A program made the position numbers and the translations under genes. DNA of 26,470 bases from a virus, in IMG/VR virus record IMGVR_UViG_3300025310_000232, positions 1 to 26,470 of that record; one strand, given 5' to 3'. The first letter of the stretch is position 1. Each line of letters opens with the position of its first letter. The notes beneath the pieces are model-generated. The model saw only the letters and a list, made by a program, of their open reading frames with translations, was not told the origin of the DNA and did no database searches. Below, one piece after another: positions 1 to 5,932 of this stretch.

Positions 1-1149
1 ATGGCTGAGAGTAGCGCACTGGACCTGACTCCGTTCGTCCCCGAGGACCTCGGCAAGCTCAGAAATCACCAGACGGAGATCCCTCGGATCGCCAAGGACC
101 CGCGGCTGGTGGCCATGATTGAGCAAGCAGTTCGCGGCGTCCCGACTGAGCACAGCCTGATGCTTGGCGACGCGCGCGACCTGTCGAAGATCCCCGACGG
201 CAGCGTCCACCTCGTCGTGACGTCTCCTCCGTACTGGACTCTCAAGGAGTACCGGAGATCGAAAGGCCAGCTCGGGTACGTCGCCGATTACGAGGAGTTC
301 CTAGGCGAACTCGACAAGGTGTGGCAGCACTGCTTCCGGGTGCTTGTACCCGGCGGGCGGCTCATCATCGTGGTCGGGGACGTCTGCCTCTCACGCCGGC
401 GAAACGGTGGGCGCCATACGGTGGTCCCGCTCCACGCCTCGATTCAAGAGCATTGCCGGCCGATCGGGTTCGACAACGTCGCGCCGATCATCTGGTACAA
501 GATCGCGAACGCGGTCTACGAGGTCGAAAACCGCGGCGGGTTCCTCGGCAAGCCATTCGAGCCGAACGCGGTGGTGAAGAACGACATCGAGTTCATCCTC
601 ATGCAGCGGAAGCACGGTGGCTACCGCAGCCCGTCAATTGCCGCGCGCGTCCTGAGCGTGATCTCTGGTGATAACCACCAAAAGTGGTTCCAACAGATCT
701 GGACAGACGTCACAGGCGCTTCGACGAGGAATCACCCAGCGCCGTACCCTCTGGAGCTCGCTGAACGACTAATCCGCATGTTCAGCTTCGTCGGCGACAC
801 TGTGCTCGACCCCTTCATGGGAACTGGCACGACAAACGTCGCGGCAATGCGCTGGGGCCGCAACAGCGTTGGCGTTGAGGTCGATCCGCATTATTTCGAA
901 CTGTCGCGGAAGCGCGTCGGCGACGCGAGCGCAGATCTATTCAGTACCGCAACCATCTCTGTCGTTGAGCCAGGGGGGAAGCGTGGAGCTTCAGGCAAGG
1001 GTCGCGGAAGCAGTCAAAGAGTTCTGGCGACTGCGAGTGGTGAACACGCAGGGCGGAAAGACAATGGGGGCACTCATCGACCTGACGAAGGCGGTGTTGT
1101 GCGAGAACGGGTGCGCGGACCGGCACGTCGTCACCGGAAGTCGGCTTGA
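1..1149 (+). CDS. Beta-class DNA methyltransferase (SPPYW type) of an R-M system
   Basis: This protein transfers a methyl group from S-adenosylmethionine to a base amino group (N4-cytosine or N6-adenine) and should protect host DNA from the nuclease encoded next to it. The catalytic motif TSPPYW is at residues 74-79, HPAPYP at 245-250, and the AdoMet-binding motif DPFMGTGTT at 270-278, followed by GVEVDPHYFE (291-300). Catalytic motif before AdoMet motif is the beta-class order. The fold appears to end near residue 312. The last 70 or so residues are Gly/Arg/Ser-rich, match nothing I know, and are read out of frame through the start of the endonuclease gene. This may be a tail gained by stop loss. 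The ATG is at base 1, so an upstream extension and the promoter cannot be judged. SPPYW most often marks m4C enzymes; the base modified here is not shown by the sequence. Confidence 0.9.
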   Translation: MAESSALDLTPFVPEDLGKLRNHQTEIPRIAKDPRLVAMIEQAVRGVPTEHSLMLGDARDLSKIPDGSVHLVVTSPPYWTLKEYRRSKGQLGYVADYEEFLGELDKVWQHCFRVLVPGGRLIIVVGDVCLSRRRNGGRHTVVPLHASIQEHCRPIGFDNVAPIIWYKIANAVYEVENRGGFLGKPFEPNAVVKNDIEFILMQRKHGGYRSPSIAARVLSVISGDNHQKWFQQIWTDVTGASTRNHPAPYPLELAERLIRMFSFVGDTVLDPFMGTGTTNVAAMRWGRNSVGVEVDPHYFELSRKRVGDASADLFSTATISVVEPGGKRGASGKGRGSSQRVLATASGEHAGRKDNGGTHRPDEGGVVRERVRGPARRHRKSA

Positions 1150-1642
1150 ACTCCCCGGCTACTTCCGACCGGCCAAACAGTGGGACCTGATCGTCATCAG
1201 GGACGGCAGGCTGATCGCGGCAGTTGAGTTCAAGTCGCAGATTGGCTCACTAGGCAACAACGTCAACAACCGCGCGGAAGAGGCGATCGGCAACGGAGTC
1301 GATCTAGGCCGGGCGTACGAGCACGGCTTGATTCACGAGGGACTTCCGAGGCCATGGATCGGATACGTCTTCCTGCTCGAAGACTGCGACGACGCTCGCT
1401 CCGTTGTGAGCGTACGCACGCCACACTTCAGCGTGAGTCCGGACTTCACGAACGCGTCTTACCAGCGGCGGTACGAGCTGTTGTGCGAACGGCTGGTGCA
1501 GGACGACATCTACCAGGGGGCGTGCTTCTTGATGTCAGGACGCGAAACCGGTCCGCGCGGCGCCTATCTCGAACCAAATCCTGCCCTGACGTTCGAGAGG
1601 TTCACAAGCGCGCTCTGCGGCCATGTTCAGGCGCACACGTAG
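983..1642 (+). CDS. XhoI/PaeR7I-family type II restriction endonuclease
   Basis: This is a predicted PD-(D/E)xK nuclease of 219 residues. Known family members XhoI and PaeR7I cut CTCGAG and are somewhat longer. In this numbering WDLIVI holds the first catalytic Asp (D68), followed by AAVEFKSQ with E82 and K84. Next comes SLGNNVNNRAEEAIGNGVD, a segment strongly typical of the family. I chose the GTG at 983 because AGGGGGGAA lies just upstream at Shine-Dalgarno distance; an in-frame ATG at 869 would bury the gene deep in the methyltransferase core. Even so the two genes overlap by 167 bases. The partner methyltransferase presumably modifies the same site. Specificity for CTCGAG is inferred from family membership only. 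The stop is followed after 12 bases by the HEPN-like gene, suggesting one transcript. Confidence 0.88.
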   Translation: MELQARVAEAVKEFWRLRVVNTQGGKTMGALIDLTKAVLCENGCADRHVVTGSRLELPGYFRPAKQWDLIVIRDGRLIAAVEFKSQIGSLGNNVNNRAEEAIGNGVDLGRAYEHGLIHEGLPRPWIGYVFLLEDCDDARSVVSVRTPHFSVSPDFTNASYQRRYELLCERLVQDDIYQGACFLMSGRETGPRGAYLEPNPALTFERFTSALCGHVQAHT

Positions 1643-1654
1643 GAGACAACAGGC

Positions 1655-2356
1655 ATGTCGACCGCCAAAGGCATCCGATCCGAACCGGTCGAACCGAAGA
1701 GCCCGCTGCTGAGCAAGGCCTGGCTCATCTGCAGGTATGCACACAAAGCCGCGAGCGATTTGCTGGGCCTCTATGATAGTTCCCGCAAAGTCAGGCGAAA
1801 GTCTGGAGGGCAGACAACGGACGCGGAGCAGGATCTGCTCCGCGCGATCTTAGTGTTCGCCTCTGCAGGACTTGATGGAACCCTGAAACAGATCGTGAAG
1901 GATGCGATGGCGAAGCTGGTCGAGTGCGATGAAAAGGTACAGGGCCAGCTCGCTCGCTTTGGTGCACGCAAGCTCAGGAAGTCGAAGGAAGAGGAACGTG
2001 TTGTGGACACTGAGTTCCTCGGGGAGCTTCTCGCCGGTGTCTCACCACGGAGCGCCCTCACCGATCGTTTCATTAGGCACCTCACGGCGAACAGCCTTCA
2101 GTCGACCGAGCAGGTCAAGGGCATGGCTGAGGCGCTCGGGCTGGACTTCCGTAATATCCCCGTTGAGGAGAAGCACCTTCTGGAAACGTTCAAGGTGCGC
2201 AACCAGATAGTTCACGAAATGGACGCAGATCCGGCCGGGAAGACTAGGAAACGCGTCAGCCGCCAGCGCGAGACGATGAGGGAGCACATCAACCGACTCT
2301 TACACCTCGCGGATTTCTTCTTGACTGACGTGGATAAGCGGCTTCAGTCGAAATAG
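1655..2356 (+). CDS. HEPN-like domain protein beside the R-M genes
   Basis: This is a 233-residue, mostly helical protein that I cannot assign to a named gene. Near the C-terminus, VRNQIVHEMD (181-190) gives R182-x4-H187, the signature of HEPN domains, many of which are metal-independent RNases in toxin-antitoxin, abortive-infection and other defence systems. A charged region (about 90-120) and two further helical stretches precede it. The start at 1655 has AGGAGA about 8 bases upstream and follows the endonuclease stop closely, so it is probably co-transcribed with the R-M genes. Its role could be backup immunity if restriction fails, or an unrelated RNase. A structural non-catalytic HEPN protein is also possible. 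The motif is seen directly; RNase activity is inferred. Confidence 0.6.
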   Translation: MSTAKGIRSEPVEPKSPLLSKAWLICRYAHKAASDLLGLYDSSRKVRRKSGGQTTDAEQDLLRAILVFASAGLDGTLKQIVKDAMAKLVECDEKVQGQLARFGARKLRKSKEEERVVDTEFLGELLAGVSPRSALTDRFIRHLTANSLQSTEQVKGMAEALGLDFRNIPVEEKHLLETFKVRNQIVHEMDADPAGKTRKRVSRQRETMREHINRLLHLADFFLTDVDKRLQSK

Positions 2357-2363
2357 CTCACTA

Positions 2364-2427
2364 GCCCCGCACGGACAACAGCCGTTCGGGGATCGACCTT
2401 GTATCCCCTAGTAAGCCCGTGCGGGGC
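2364..2427. terminator. Nested inverted repeats between convergent genes, possible bidirectional terminator
   Basis: An 11-bp perfect inverted repeat, GCCCCGCACGG at 2364-2374 and CCGTGCGGGGC at 2417-2427, encloses GGGGAT (2388-2393) and ATCCCC (2403-2408), which also pair. The left arm can instead pair with CCGTTCGGGG at 2382-2391 (9 of 10 positions, loop ACAACAG), a near copy of the right arm. The structures are mutually exclusive. The element lies 8 bases past the HEPN-like gene stop and past the end of the leftward early operon, where a shared terminator is expected. No T-run follows on either strand, so it is not a canonical intrinsic terminator. An RNA-processing or recombination site is possible. 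Confidence 0.45.
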
Positions 2428-2443
2428 GTACCAGGGGCGGGTG

Positions 2444-2506
2444 TCAGTCCTCCGAGAGCAGCTCGGCGATGACGATGACTCCGAGGATGACGAGAAGCCA
2501 GATCAT
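2444..2506 (-). CDS. Predicted 20-residue single-span membrane peptide
   Basis: On the minus strand an ATG at 2506 opens a 20-codon frame ending in TGA. The peptide begins MIWLLVILGVIVIAE and ends LLSED, so it is almost entirely one hydrophobic helix with an acidic C-terminus. It starts 5 bases after the stop of the upstream 82-residue gene, close enough for translational coupling, although no clear Shine-Dalgarno sequence is present. It would be the last gene of the early operon, just before the putative terminator. Tiny membrane peptides are common in phages (holin-like, antiholin, membrane-protein regulators), but its function is unknown. It could be a chance frame; the uninterrupted hydrophobicity and the position argue for a gene. 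Confidence 0.4.
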   Translation of the reverse strand: MIWLLVILGVIVIAELLSED

Positions 2507-2511
2507 GGCGG

Positions 2512-2760
2512 CTAGTAGTTAGCGAGTGGGCAGTTGGGGGCGTGCTCGAGGTGGGCGCCCGGTGCCGGCTCGTGCATGACCAGGTGCGGAAGGCTGCAGG
2601 AGCATCCGGTCAGGCTCTTCGGGTCCGTCGGCTCGTACTCGCGCCGGAACTGCTGGAGCGTCATCTGCTGGTCGCTCCACGGCGTCTCGACGAGCATGTT
2701 GCCGTCCTCGAGGCGGACAGCGCGGACGACGATCGGTTTGCGGCGGTACTTCGGAGTCAT
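2512..2760 (-). CDS. Small phage protein of unknown function (82 aa)
   Basis: I do not recognise this protein. It begins MTPKYRRKPIVVRAVRLEDG, a basic start followed by a short beta-rich segment. This style of opening is common in small phage early proteins. The C-terminal half has three cysteines (GCSCS near residue 54, and PNCP near the end) and two histidines, which could bind a metal; the spacing does not match a zinc finger I know. Its ATG overlaps the stop of the VRR-NUC gene as ATGA, indicating translational coupling within the early operon. The predicted 20-residue membrane peptide follows 5 bases later. Confidence 0.7.
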   Translation of the reverse strand: MTPKYRRKPIVVRAVRLEDGNMLVETPWSDQQMTLQQFRREYEPTDPKSLTGCSCSLPHLVMHEPAPGAHLEHAPNCPLANY

Positions 2761-3116
2761 GCGGCGCGGGATCGCAGAGCGATCTCTAGGAACTTCTCCA
2801 CGTCCTCGACGCTCGTGGCGACGAACGCCACTCCGCCGGCCTGACCGACTCGTGTCAGAAACTCGTCCTGGATGTCCGTCGGCATTTTACCCGGACGTTT
2901 CACTTCAATCGCGAGGAACGTCCCGCCGGGCAGGATGCCGAGGATGTCGCTGACGCCGCGAGTCGGCGAGGGACGAAAGCCGCCGCGGCCGTCGTGGAGC
3001 GGAACGCCCTGCTGGTTCACGCGGAAGGCGAAGACTCCGCGCCAGGCGAGGTACTCCAGAATCGCCCGCTGGATCAGCGACTCGCGTGGACGGAGGGCTT
3101 TCAACTTCGCCTCCAT
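2757..3116 (-). CDS. VRR-NUC domain nuclease
   Basis: This is a 119-residue stand-alone VRR-NUC protein, a PD-(D/E)xK-superfamily nuclease often found in phages and related to Holliday-junction or flap-processing enzymes. Counting from the ATG at 3116: a conserved Glu in RESLIQRAILEYL (E12), GVSDIL with D57, and LAIEVKRPG with E71 and K73, followed by a Gln-Gly-rich helix as in the family. A GTG 48 bases further upstream would give 135 residues. I prefer the ATG because the extra region largely overlaps a small upstream frame that looks real. The gene lies with SSB and an annealing protein, so resolving or trimming recombination intermediates is a reasonable inferred role. The next gene starts in an ATGA overlap. 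Confidence 0.85.
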   Translation of the reverse strand: MEAKLKALRPRESLIQRAILEYLAWRGVFAFRVNQQGVPLHDGRGGFRPSPTRGVSDILGILPGGTFLAIEVKRPGKMPTDIQDEFLTRVGQAGGVAFVATSVEDVEKFLEIALRSRAA

Positions 3117-3247
3117 GTCTTCACGCGAGCGATTCCATGCCAGACCTGGCCGCAGACGAGACACTCACGCCTCACGACGGCAGTGAAGTTGGCCAGCCGC
3201 TGGCGGACGGCTACGAAGTAAGCCCAGATGTGCTTGTGGCGTCTCAT
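3101..3247 (-). CDS. Small basic protein (48 aa) overlapping the nuclease start
   Basis: A minus-strand frame from the ATG at 3247 to the TGA at 3101-3103 encodes 48 residues starting MRRHKHIWAYFVAVRQRLAN and containing ECLVCGQVWHG. The single C-x2-C followed by H looks like half of a zinc knuckle and might bind metal as a dimer. Support comes from context: its ATG forms an ATGA overlap with the stop of the upstream 98-residue gene, and its end overlaps the VRR-NUC ATG by 16 bases, the same tight coupling used across this operon. Without it there would be a gap in an otherwise seamless array. Function is unknown. Confidence 0.5.
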   Translation of the reverse strand: MRRHKHIWAYFVAVRQRLANFTAVVRRECLVCGQVWHGIARVKTWRRS

Positions 3248-3540
3248 CGTTCTCTTGGGTCAACCGGAATGGCCTGCATCATGGGCTGGGCCGCCCGGAC
3301 GACAGGCAGGAGCCTGTAGCGCTCACAGGTGCGGTGATTCGGGCAGTCGCCGGACTTCTCCAGCCGGCCGTGTTCAGGGTGCTCGTTGAGCCAGGCCTTC
3401 AGCTCCGAGGCGGCCCTGGGCGGGTAGTTCCCGAAGAGCCGTTCGTTGGCCGGGCCGAGCATTGTGAGCATCTCCTGCGAACATGTTGAACCGTGCTGGA
3501 GGACTTCGAGGAGGCGGCGACCGCGGGCAGAGAGTTTCAT
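3244..3540 (-). CDS. Unknown early protein (98 aa), possible HTH
   Basis: I do not recognise this protein. The N-terminal part (RGRRLLEVLQHGSTCSQEML) has the look of a winged-helix or helix-turn-helix start: helix, turn, then a second helix ending in LTMLGP. The middle holds an acidic and basic helix (ELKAWLNEHPEHGRLEKSG). A C-x5-C pair with nearby histidine (GDCPNHRTCERYRLL) could coordinate zinc. It lies 4 bases after the SSB stop and overlaps the next small gene by ATGA. A DNA-binding or regulatory role is possible but is only an inference. Confidence 0.65.
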   Translation of the reverse strand: MKLSARGRRLLEVLQHGSTCSQEMLTMLGPANERLFGNYPPRAASELKAWLNEHPEHGRLEKSGDCPNHRTCERYRLLPVVRAAQPMMQAIPVDPRER

Positions 3541-3544
3541 GGCC

Positions 3545-3922
3545 CTAGTGGTGAACGATGAGCTGGTCGGCGACGATCTCGGTCTTCCGGAGCTTTACGC
3601 CGGTCTCCTGGTCGGCCTTGAAGCGGGTGTGGAGGTAGCCGAACACGGAGACGCGATTTCCGGGCTTGAGGTCGCGGAGCTTCTGCGCCATTGCGTCCCA
3701 GGCGGCGACGTGGTGGTGCTCGACGGTCTCCTTCCGCTTGCCGTTGGCGCGGAAGATCCGGAGCGTCTGGACGATGATTGTCCCGACTTCGTGGCCGGTG
3801 GGCGTCCGGGTGAGGCGCGGCTCGCCGACGACGTTCCCGGTGATGTGAGCTTCGTTGACGTCGGTGAGGACGTCCTCGGCTTGCACGTTCTCCGGGTCGT
3901 GGAGTGGGTCGGGGTGGCTCAT
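3545..3922 (-). CDS. ssb: Single-stranded DNA-binding protein
   Basis: This 125-residue OB-fold SSB would coat single-stranded phage DNA during replication and recombination. The segment NEAHITGNVVGEPRLTRT (about 23-40) matches the first strands of bacterial SSBs. It is followed by a basic strand (RIFRANGKRKETVEHHHVAAW) and KPGNRVSVFGYLHTR, the usual G-x-x-V-x-V-x-G-x-L pattern. The protein ends IVADQLIVHH right after the fold. It lacks the acidic, Phe-terminated tail that cellular SSBs use to recruit partners, so it may act without the host SSB interactome. Its ATG overlaps the preceding gene as ATGA. It is co-encoded with the Rad52-like protein two genes upstream of the 91-residue gene, fitting an annealing module. 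Confidence 0.9.
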   Translation of the reverse strand: MSHPDPLHDPENVQAEDVLTDVNEAHITGNVVGEPRLTRTPTGHEVGTIIVQTLRIFRANGKRKETVEHHHVAAWDAMAQKLRDLKPGNRVSVFGYLHTRFKADQETGVKLRKTEIVADQLIVHH

Positions 3923-4194
3923 GCGGCCCCCTTAAGCTGCGGTGGCACTTCGCGCGCAGTACCCTCAATGACGTCGACGAACACCAGGTCCTTGCGGGTC
4001 CCGATCTTCGACCCGAAGCGCATGATGCTGCCGTCTGGCATGACGTGCGCATAGCTGGGTCCAAGAGCACCGAGTGCGGCGTCCAGTCGAAGCTCGCCGT
4101 CAAACATGTGCTCCGGAGGAGCGAGCGGCCCACTTCCGTCCGGCTCTTCAAGGAAGTAGAGCGGTTTGCCGTTGAGCAATACACGGTGGTTCAT
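3919..4194 (-). CDS. Unknown early phage protein (91 aa)
   Basis: I cannot name this protein. It looks soluble and beta-rich, beginning MNHRVLLNGKPLYFLEEPDG, with a central DGELRLDAALGALGPSYAH and a later strand RKDLVFVDVIEG. No catalytic motif, membrane segment or signal peptide is visible. It overlaps the SSB start by ATGA and its own start overlaps the stop of the 3D-domain protein by the same arrangement, so the three genes are translationally coupled. Its constant neighbour here is SSB, which could mean a replication or recombination accessory role; that is inference only. Confidence 0.7.
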   Translation of the reverse strand: MNHRVLLNGKPLYFLEEPDGSGPLAPPEHMFDGELRLDAALGALGPSYAHVMPDGSIMRFGSKIGTRKDLVFVDVIEGTAREVPPQLKGAA

Positions 4195-4757
4195 AGGACG
4201 TAGACGTCAGCGGTGATCTGGAAGTTCTCGCCCCTTGTCAGGATGTCGAAGCGGATCTGTCCGGTACTGCCGTCGCAGGCGTAGCGGCTGCTCATCCGGT
4301 CATGGACGACGTACGTCTCGTTGGCGATGAACACCTCGGTCCCGAACGGCAGGCAGTTCGTGGCGACGACGCCGAAGTCCGGGAAGGGGCAGACGCTCGT
4401 GCCGTCGGCGGTGATGCACGGATTGCCGTCGGTCTGCTCGGGAACCGCCTGGAAGGTCGAAATCAGGGCATCCTCGAAGACGAGGAGCGGCTCTGAAGGC
4501 TCGCCATTGGTCAGACTCTGCGTTTCCTGCGTGGTTGGCTGGCTCTCCGCTGTCTCTTGACTTCGGAGGGCCTCATCCGCGGCCTGGCGTGATTCCAGGG
4601 CGTCCACGTTGGGCTGGGCCGTGGCTTCGAGCTGGCCGAGCCGCTGGTCCACGGCGCGGGGAAGGAGCGCCATGACGGTCGCCCAGATTCCGAGGGAGAG
4701 GAACAGCAGGGCGAGGTTGGCGAGCTTCCGCTTGGTTTGTGGGTGGTTGAGGTTCAT
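4191..4757 (-). CDS. Membrane-anchored 3D-domain (double-psi beta-barrel) protein
   Basis: The protein has 188 residues. Basic residues (KRK, 9-11) precede one hydrophobic helix (about 12-32), which acts as a signal anchor. A Gln/Ser/Thr/Glu-rich linker (40-90) follows. The exported domain (about 95-188) contains QTDGNPCITADG (108-119), GVVATNCLPFGTEV (129-142), VVHDRM (150-155) and RFDI (169-172). This spacing matches the 3D (Asp-Asp-Asp) domain of peptidoglycan-active proteins, with D153 and D171 in the expected places. The QTD-x-x-PC-x-TA opening resembles proteins I recall from Patescibacteria. It sits oddly between recombination genes. It might act on the cell wall during infection, or in lysis. 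No SD precedes the start; the leader is AACCAGTAAACCC. Confidence 0.75.
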   Translation of the reverse strand: MNLNHPQTKRKLANLALLFLSLGIWATVMALLPRAVDQRLGQLEATAQPNVDALESRQAADEALRSQETAESQPTTQETQSLTNGEPSEPLLVFEDALISTFQAVPEQTDGNPCITADGTSVCPFPDFGVVATNCLPFGTEVFIANETYVVHDRMSSRYACDGSTGQIRFDILTRGENFQITADVYVL

Positions 4758-4761
4758 GGGT

Positions 4762-5109
4762 TTACTGGTTATGTGCTGCTTCTCTTTCGGCTTCGAGGCT
4801 GCGGAGGCGGTACTTGAGCGCCCGCATCATCTCCGTCAGGAGGACGAGGTAGCCCTTGGCGCGGAGGAGAGCCTCGTACTCCTCGGACGCTTCGGCTCGG
4901 ATGCGCGCTTTGGCGGCGGTCATGTCGGGCGTGGACAGCAGGTCGTTGAGCATCCGGTTGTAGGCCATTTCGCGGTCGACGATTTCCTCGTTGACGTTCC
5001 CGATGAGCGACGACAGCTCGGTCAGGACGATTGAAGCCTCGTCGCCGGTCATGTCCTTCGCCTTCAGGAGCCGTGCGCGGTAGTCGTCGATCATCTCCCG
5101 TACGGTCAT
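4762..5109 (-). CDS. Unknown helical early protein (115 aa)
   Basis: I do not recognise this protein. It is almost wholly alpha-helical and highly charged, from MTVREMIDDYRARLLKAKDM to a C-terminal stretch LLTEMMRALKYRLRSLEAER that looks like a coiled coil. Such proteins in phage recombination operons are sometimes small oligomeric accessory factors, but nothing here fixes a function. The start overlaps the stop of the Rad52-like gene as ATGA. The stop is 4 bases before the 3D-domain gene start. Length, composition and codon pattern fit the rest of the early operon. Confidence 0.75.
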   Translation of the reverse strand: MTVREMIDDYRARLLKAKDMTGDEASIVLTELSSLIGNVNEEIVDREMAYNRMLNDLLSTPDMTAAKARIRAEASEEYEALLRAKGYLVLLTEMMRALKYRLRSLEAEREAAHNQ

Positions 5110-5723
5110 ACGCTGGCCTCCAGCCCGGCCTTCACGGCCTTACCTGCGCGGCTGATTGGCTCTCGGCTGACCACGCTGGCAGGACCGGCCGGCTTCACCG
5201 GCTCCGGCATCGTCCGGTTGAAGTCCTCGACCGCCTTGTTCGGGGCAGGTTTCGAGGATGCCGGCTTCGGGGCGAACTTGGCCGGGGTGATCGGCGAGTC
5301 CGCGAGCCGCTCGCCTTCGTCGAGTTCTGGGGCGTACTGCGTGCCGTAGCCGCAGAGGGCAAGCGCACGACCGATAGCGCCGGTCTCGGCCTTCTCGATG
5401 TAGTCAGGGAAGTCGGTCGGCGTCTCCTGCTTCGTTGCCGTGGCGATGAGCCGGCCGTTCTCGTCCTTGATCCGGGCGACGCAGATTGCGCGCTTGCCGG
5501 TGTCCTCCATGGTCAGAAACTCCGTCTCGATTCCCCACGCCGGGTGCTCCTCGCGGAACCAAACGAGTCGGTGGGCAACCTGGAGGTAGGGGTTCTTCTT
5601 GACGACCCAGGTGTTCGTCGTCTTGTCGAGCGACTTCCGTTCCATGATGAGGAACGGCAGTTCGGTCCCCTTCGGGGTTTTCATGGTCGTCGGGACCGGC
5701 TTGGTTGTTGATTGGGTAGTCAT
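5106..5723 (-). CDS. Rad52-like single-strand annealing protein (putative)
   Basis: This 205-residue protein probably binds and anneals single-stranded DNA in phage recombination. The N-terminal domain (about 20-145) contains NPYLQVAHRLVWFREEHPAW (44-63), a strand-turn stretch CVARIKDENGRLIATATKQE (81-100), and EKAETGAIGRALALCGYGTQ (110-129). This last helix-Gly arrangement resembles the Rad52/ERF-type core in which a helix with KRAL or GRAL packs near a Gly turn. The C-terminal 60 residues are Pro/Ala/Lys-rich and look disordered, as in many phage annealing proteins, where they may contact SSB. The SSB gene is downstream in the same operon, which supports the call. I rely on recalled family patterns; a profile search would be decisive. 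Confidence 0.65.
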   Translation of the reverse strand: MTTQSTTKPVPTTMKTPKGTELPFLIMERKSLDKTTNTWVVKKNPYLQVAHRLVWFREEHPAWGIETEFLTMEDTGKRAICVARIKDENGRLIATATKQETPTDFPDYIEKAETGAIGRALALCGYGTQYAPELDEGERLADSPITPAKFAPKPASSKPAPNKAVEDFNRTMPEPVKPAGPASVVSREPISRAGKAVKAGLEASV

Positions 5724-5932
5724 GCGGTGAGTCGGTTAATGATGTCGCTGGCGGATTCCATGGTGAGCTGGTCTCGCATCGGCTTCTGCGGGTCGAGGTC
5801 GAGGTGGAGCTGGTCGTTCACGAACTCCACGATGTCAGAGTCAGGCAGGTAATCGCTCGGCCTTTGGTTGAGCTTCCGGTAGGCGATGGCGCGGATCGCG
5901 TTGCACTGCTTGTAGGTGGCCTGAACGCTCAT
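5720..5932 (-). CDS. Small helical protein resembling the C-terminal module of annealing or nuclease proteins
   Basis: This is a 70-residue, all-helical protein: TYKQCNAIRAIAYRKLNQRP, then an acidic middle, then LTMESASDIINRLTA. The pattern T-x-K-Q-x-x-A-I near the start and L-T-x-x-x-A-S-x-x-I-x-x-L at the end is one I know from a small module often fused to the C-terminus of phage Rad52-like or other ssDNA-handling proteins. Here it stands alone, directly upstream of the Rad52-like gene, with its stop overlapping that gene's start by 4 bases. A role as a separate partner subunit is plausible. Function is inferred from this resemblance and neighbourhood only. Confidence 0.6.
   Translation of the reverse strand: MSVQATYKQCNAIRAIAYRKLNQRPSDYLPDSDIVEFVNDQLHLDLDPQKPMRDQLTMESASDIINRLTA

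Noticed and set aside
869-982. Earlier in-frame ATG (869) for the restriction endonuclease
   Set aside because: It would add 38 residues without family resemblance and deepen the overlap with the methyltransferase core. GTG 983 has a good Shine-Dalgarno sequence.
2364-2427. Attachment site for phage integration
   Set aside because: No second copy of the sequence near the right end, and no integrase gene in the window.
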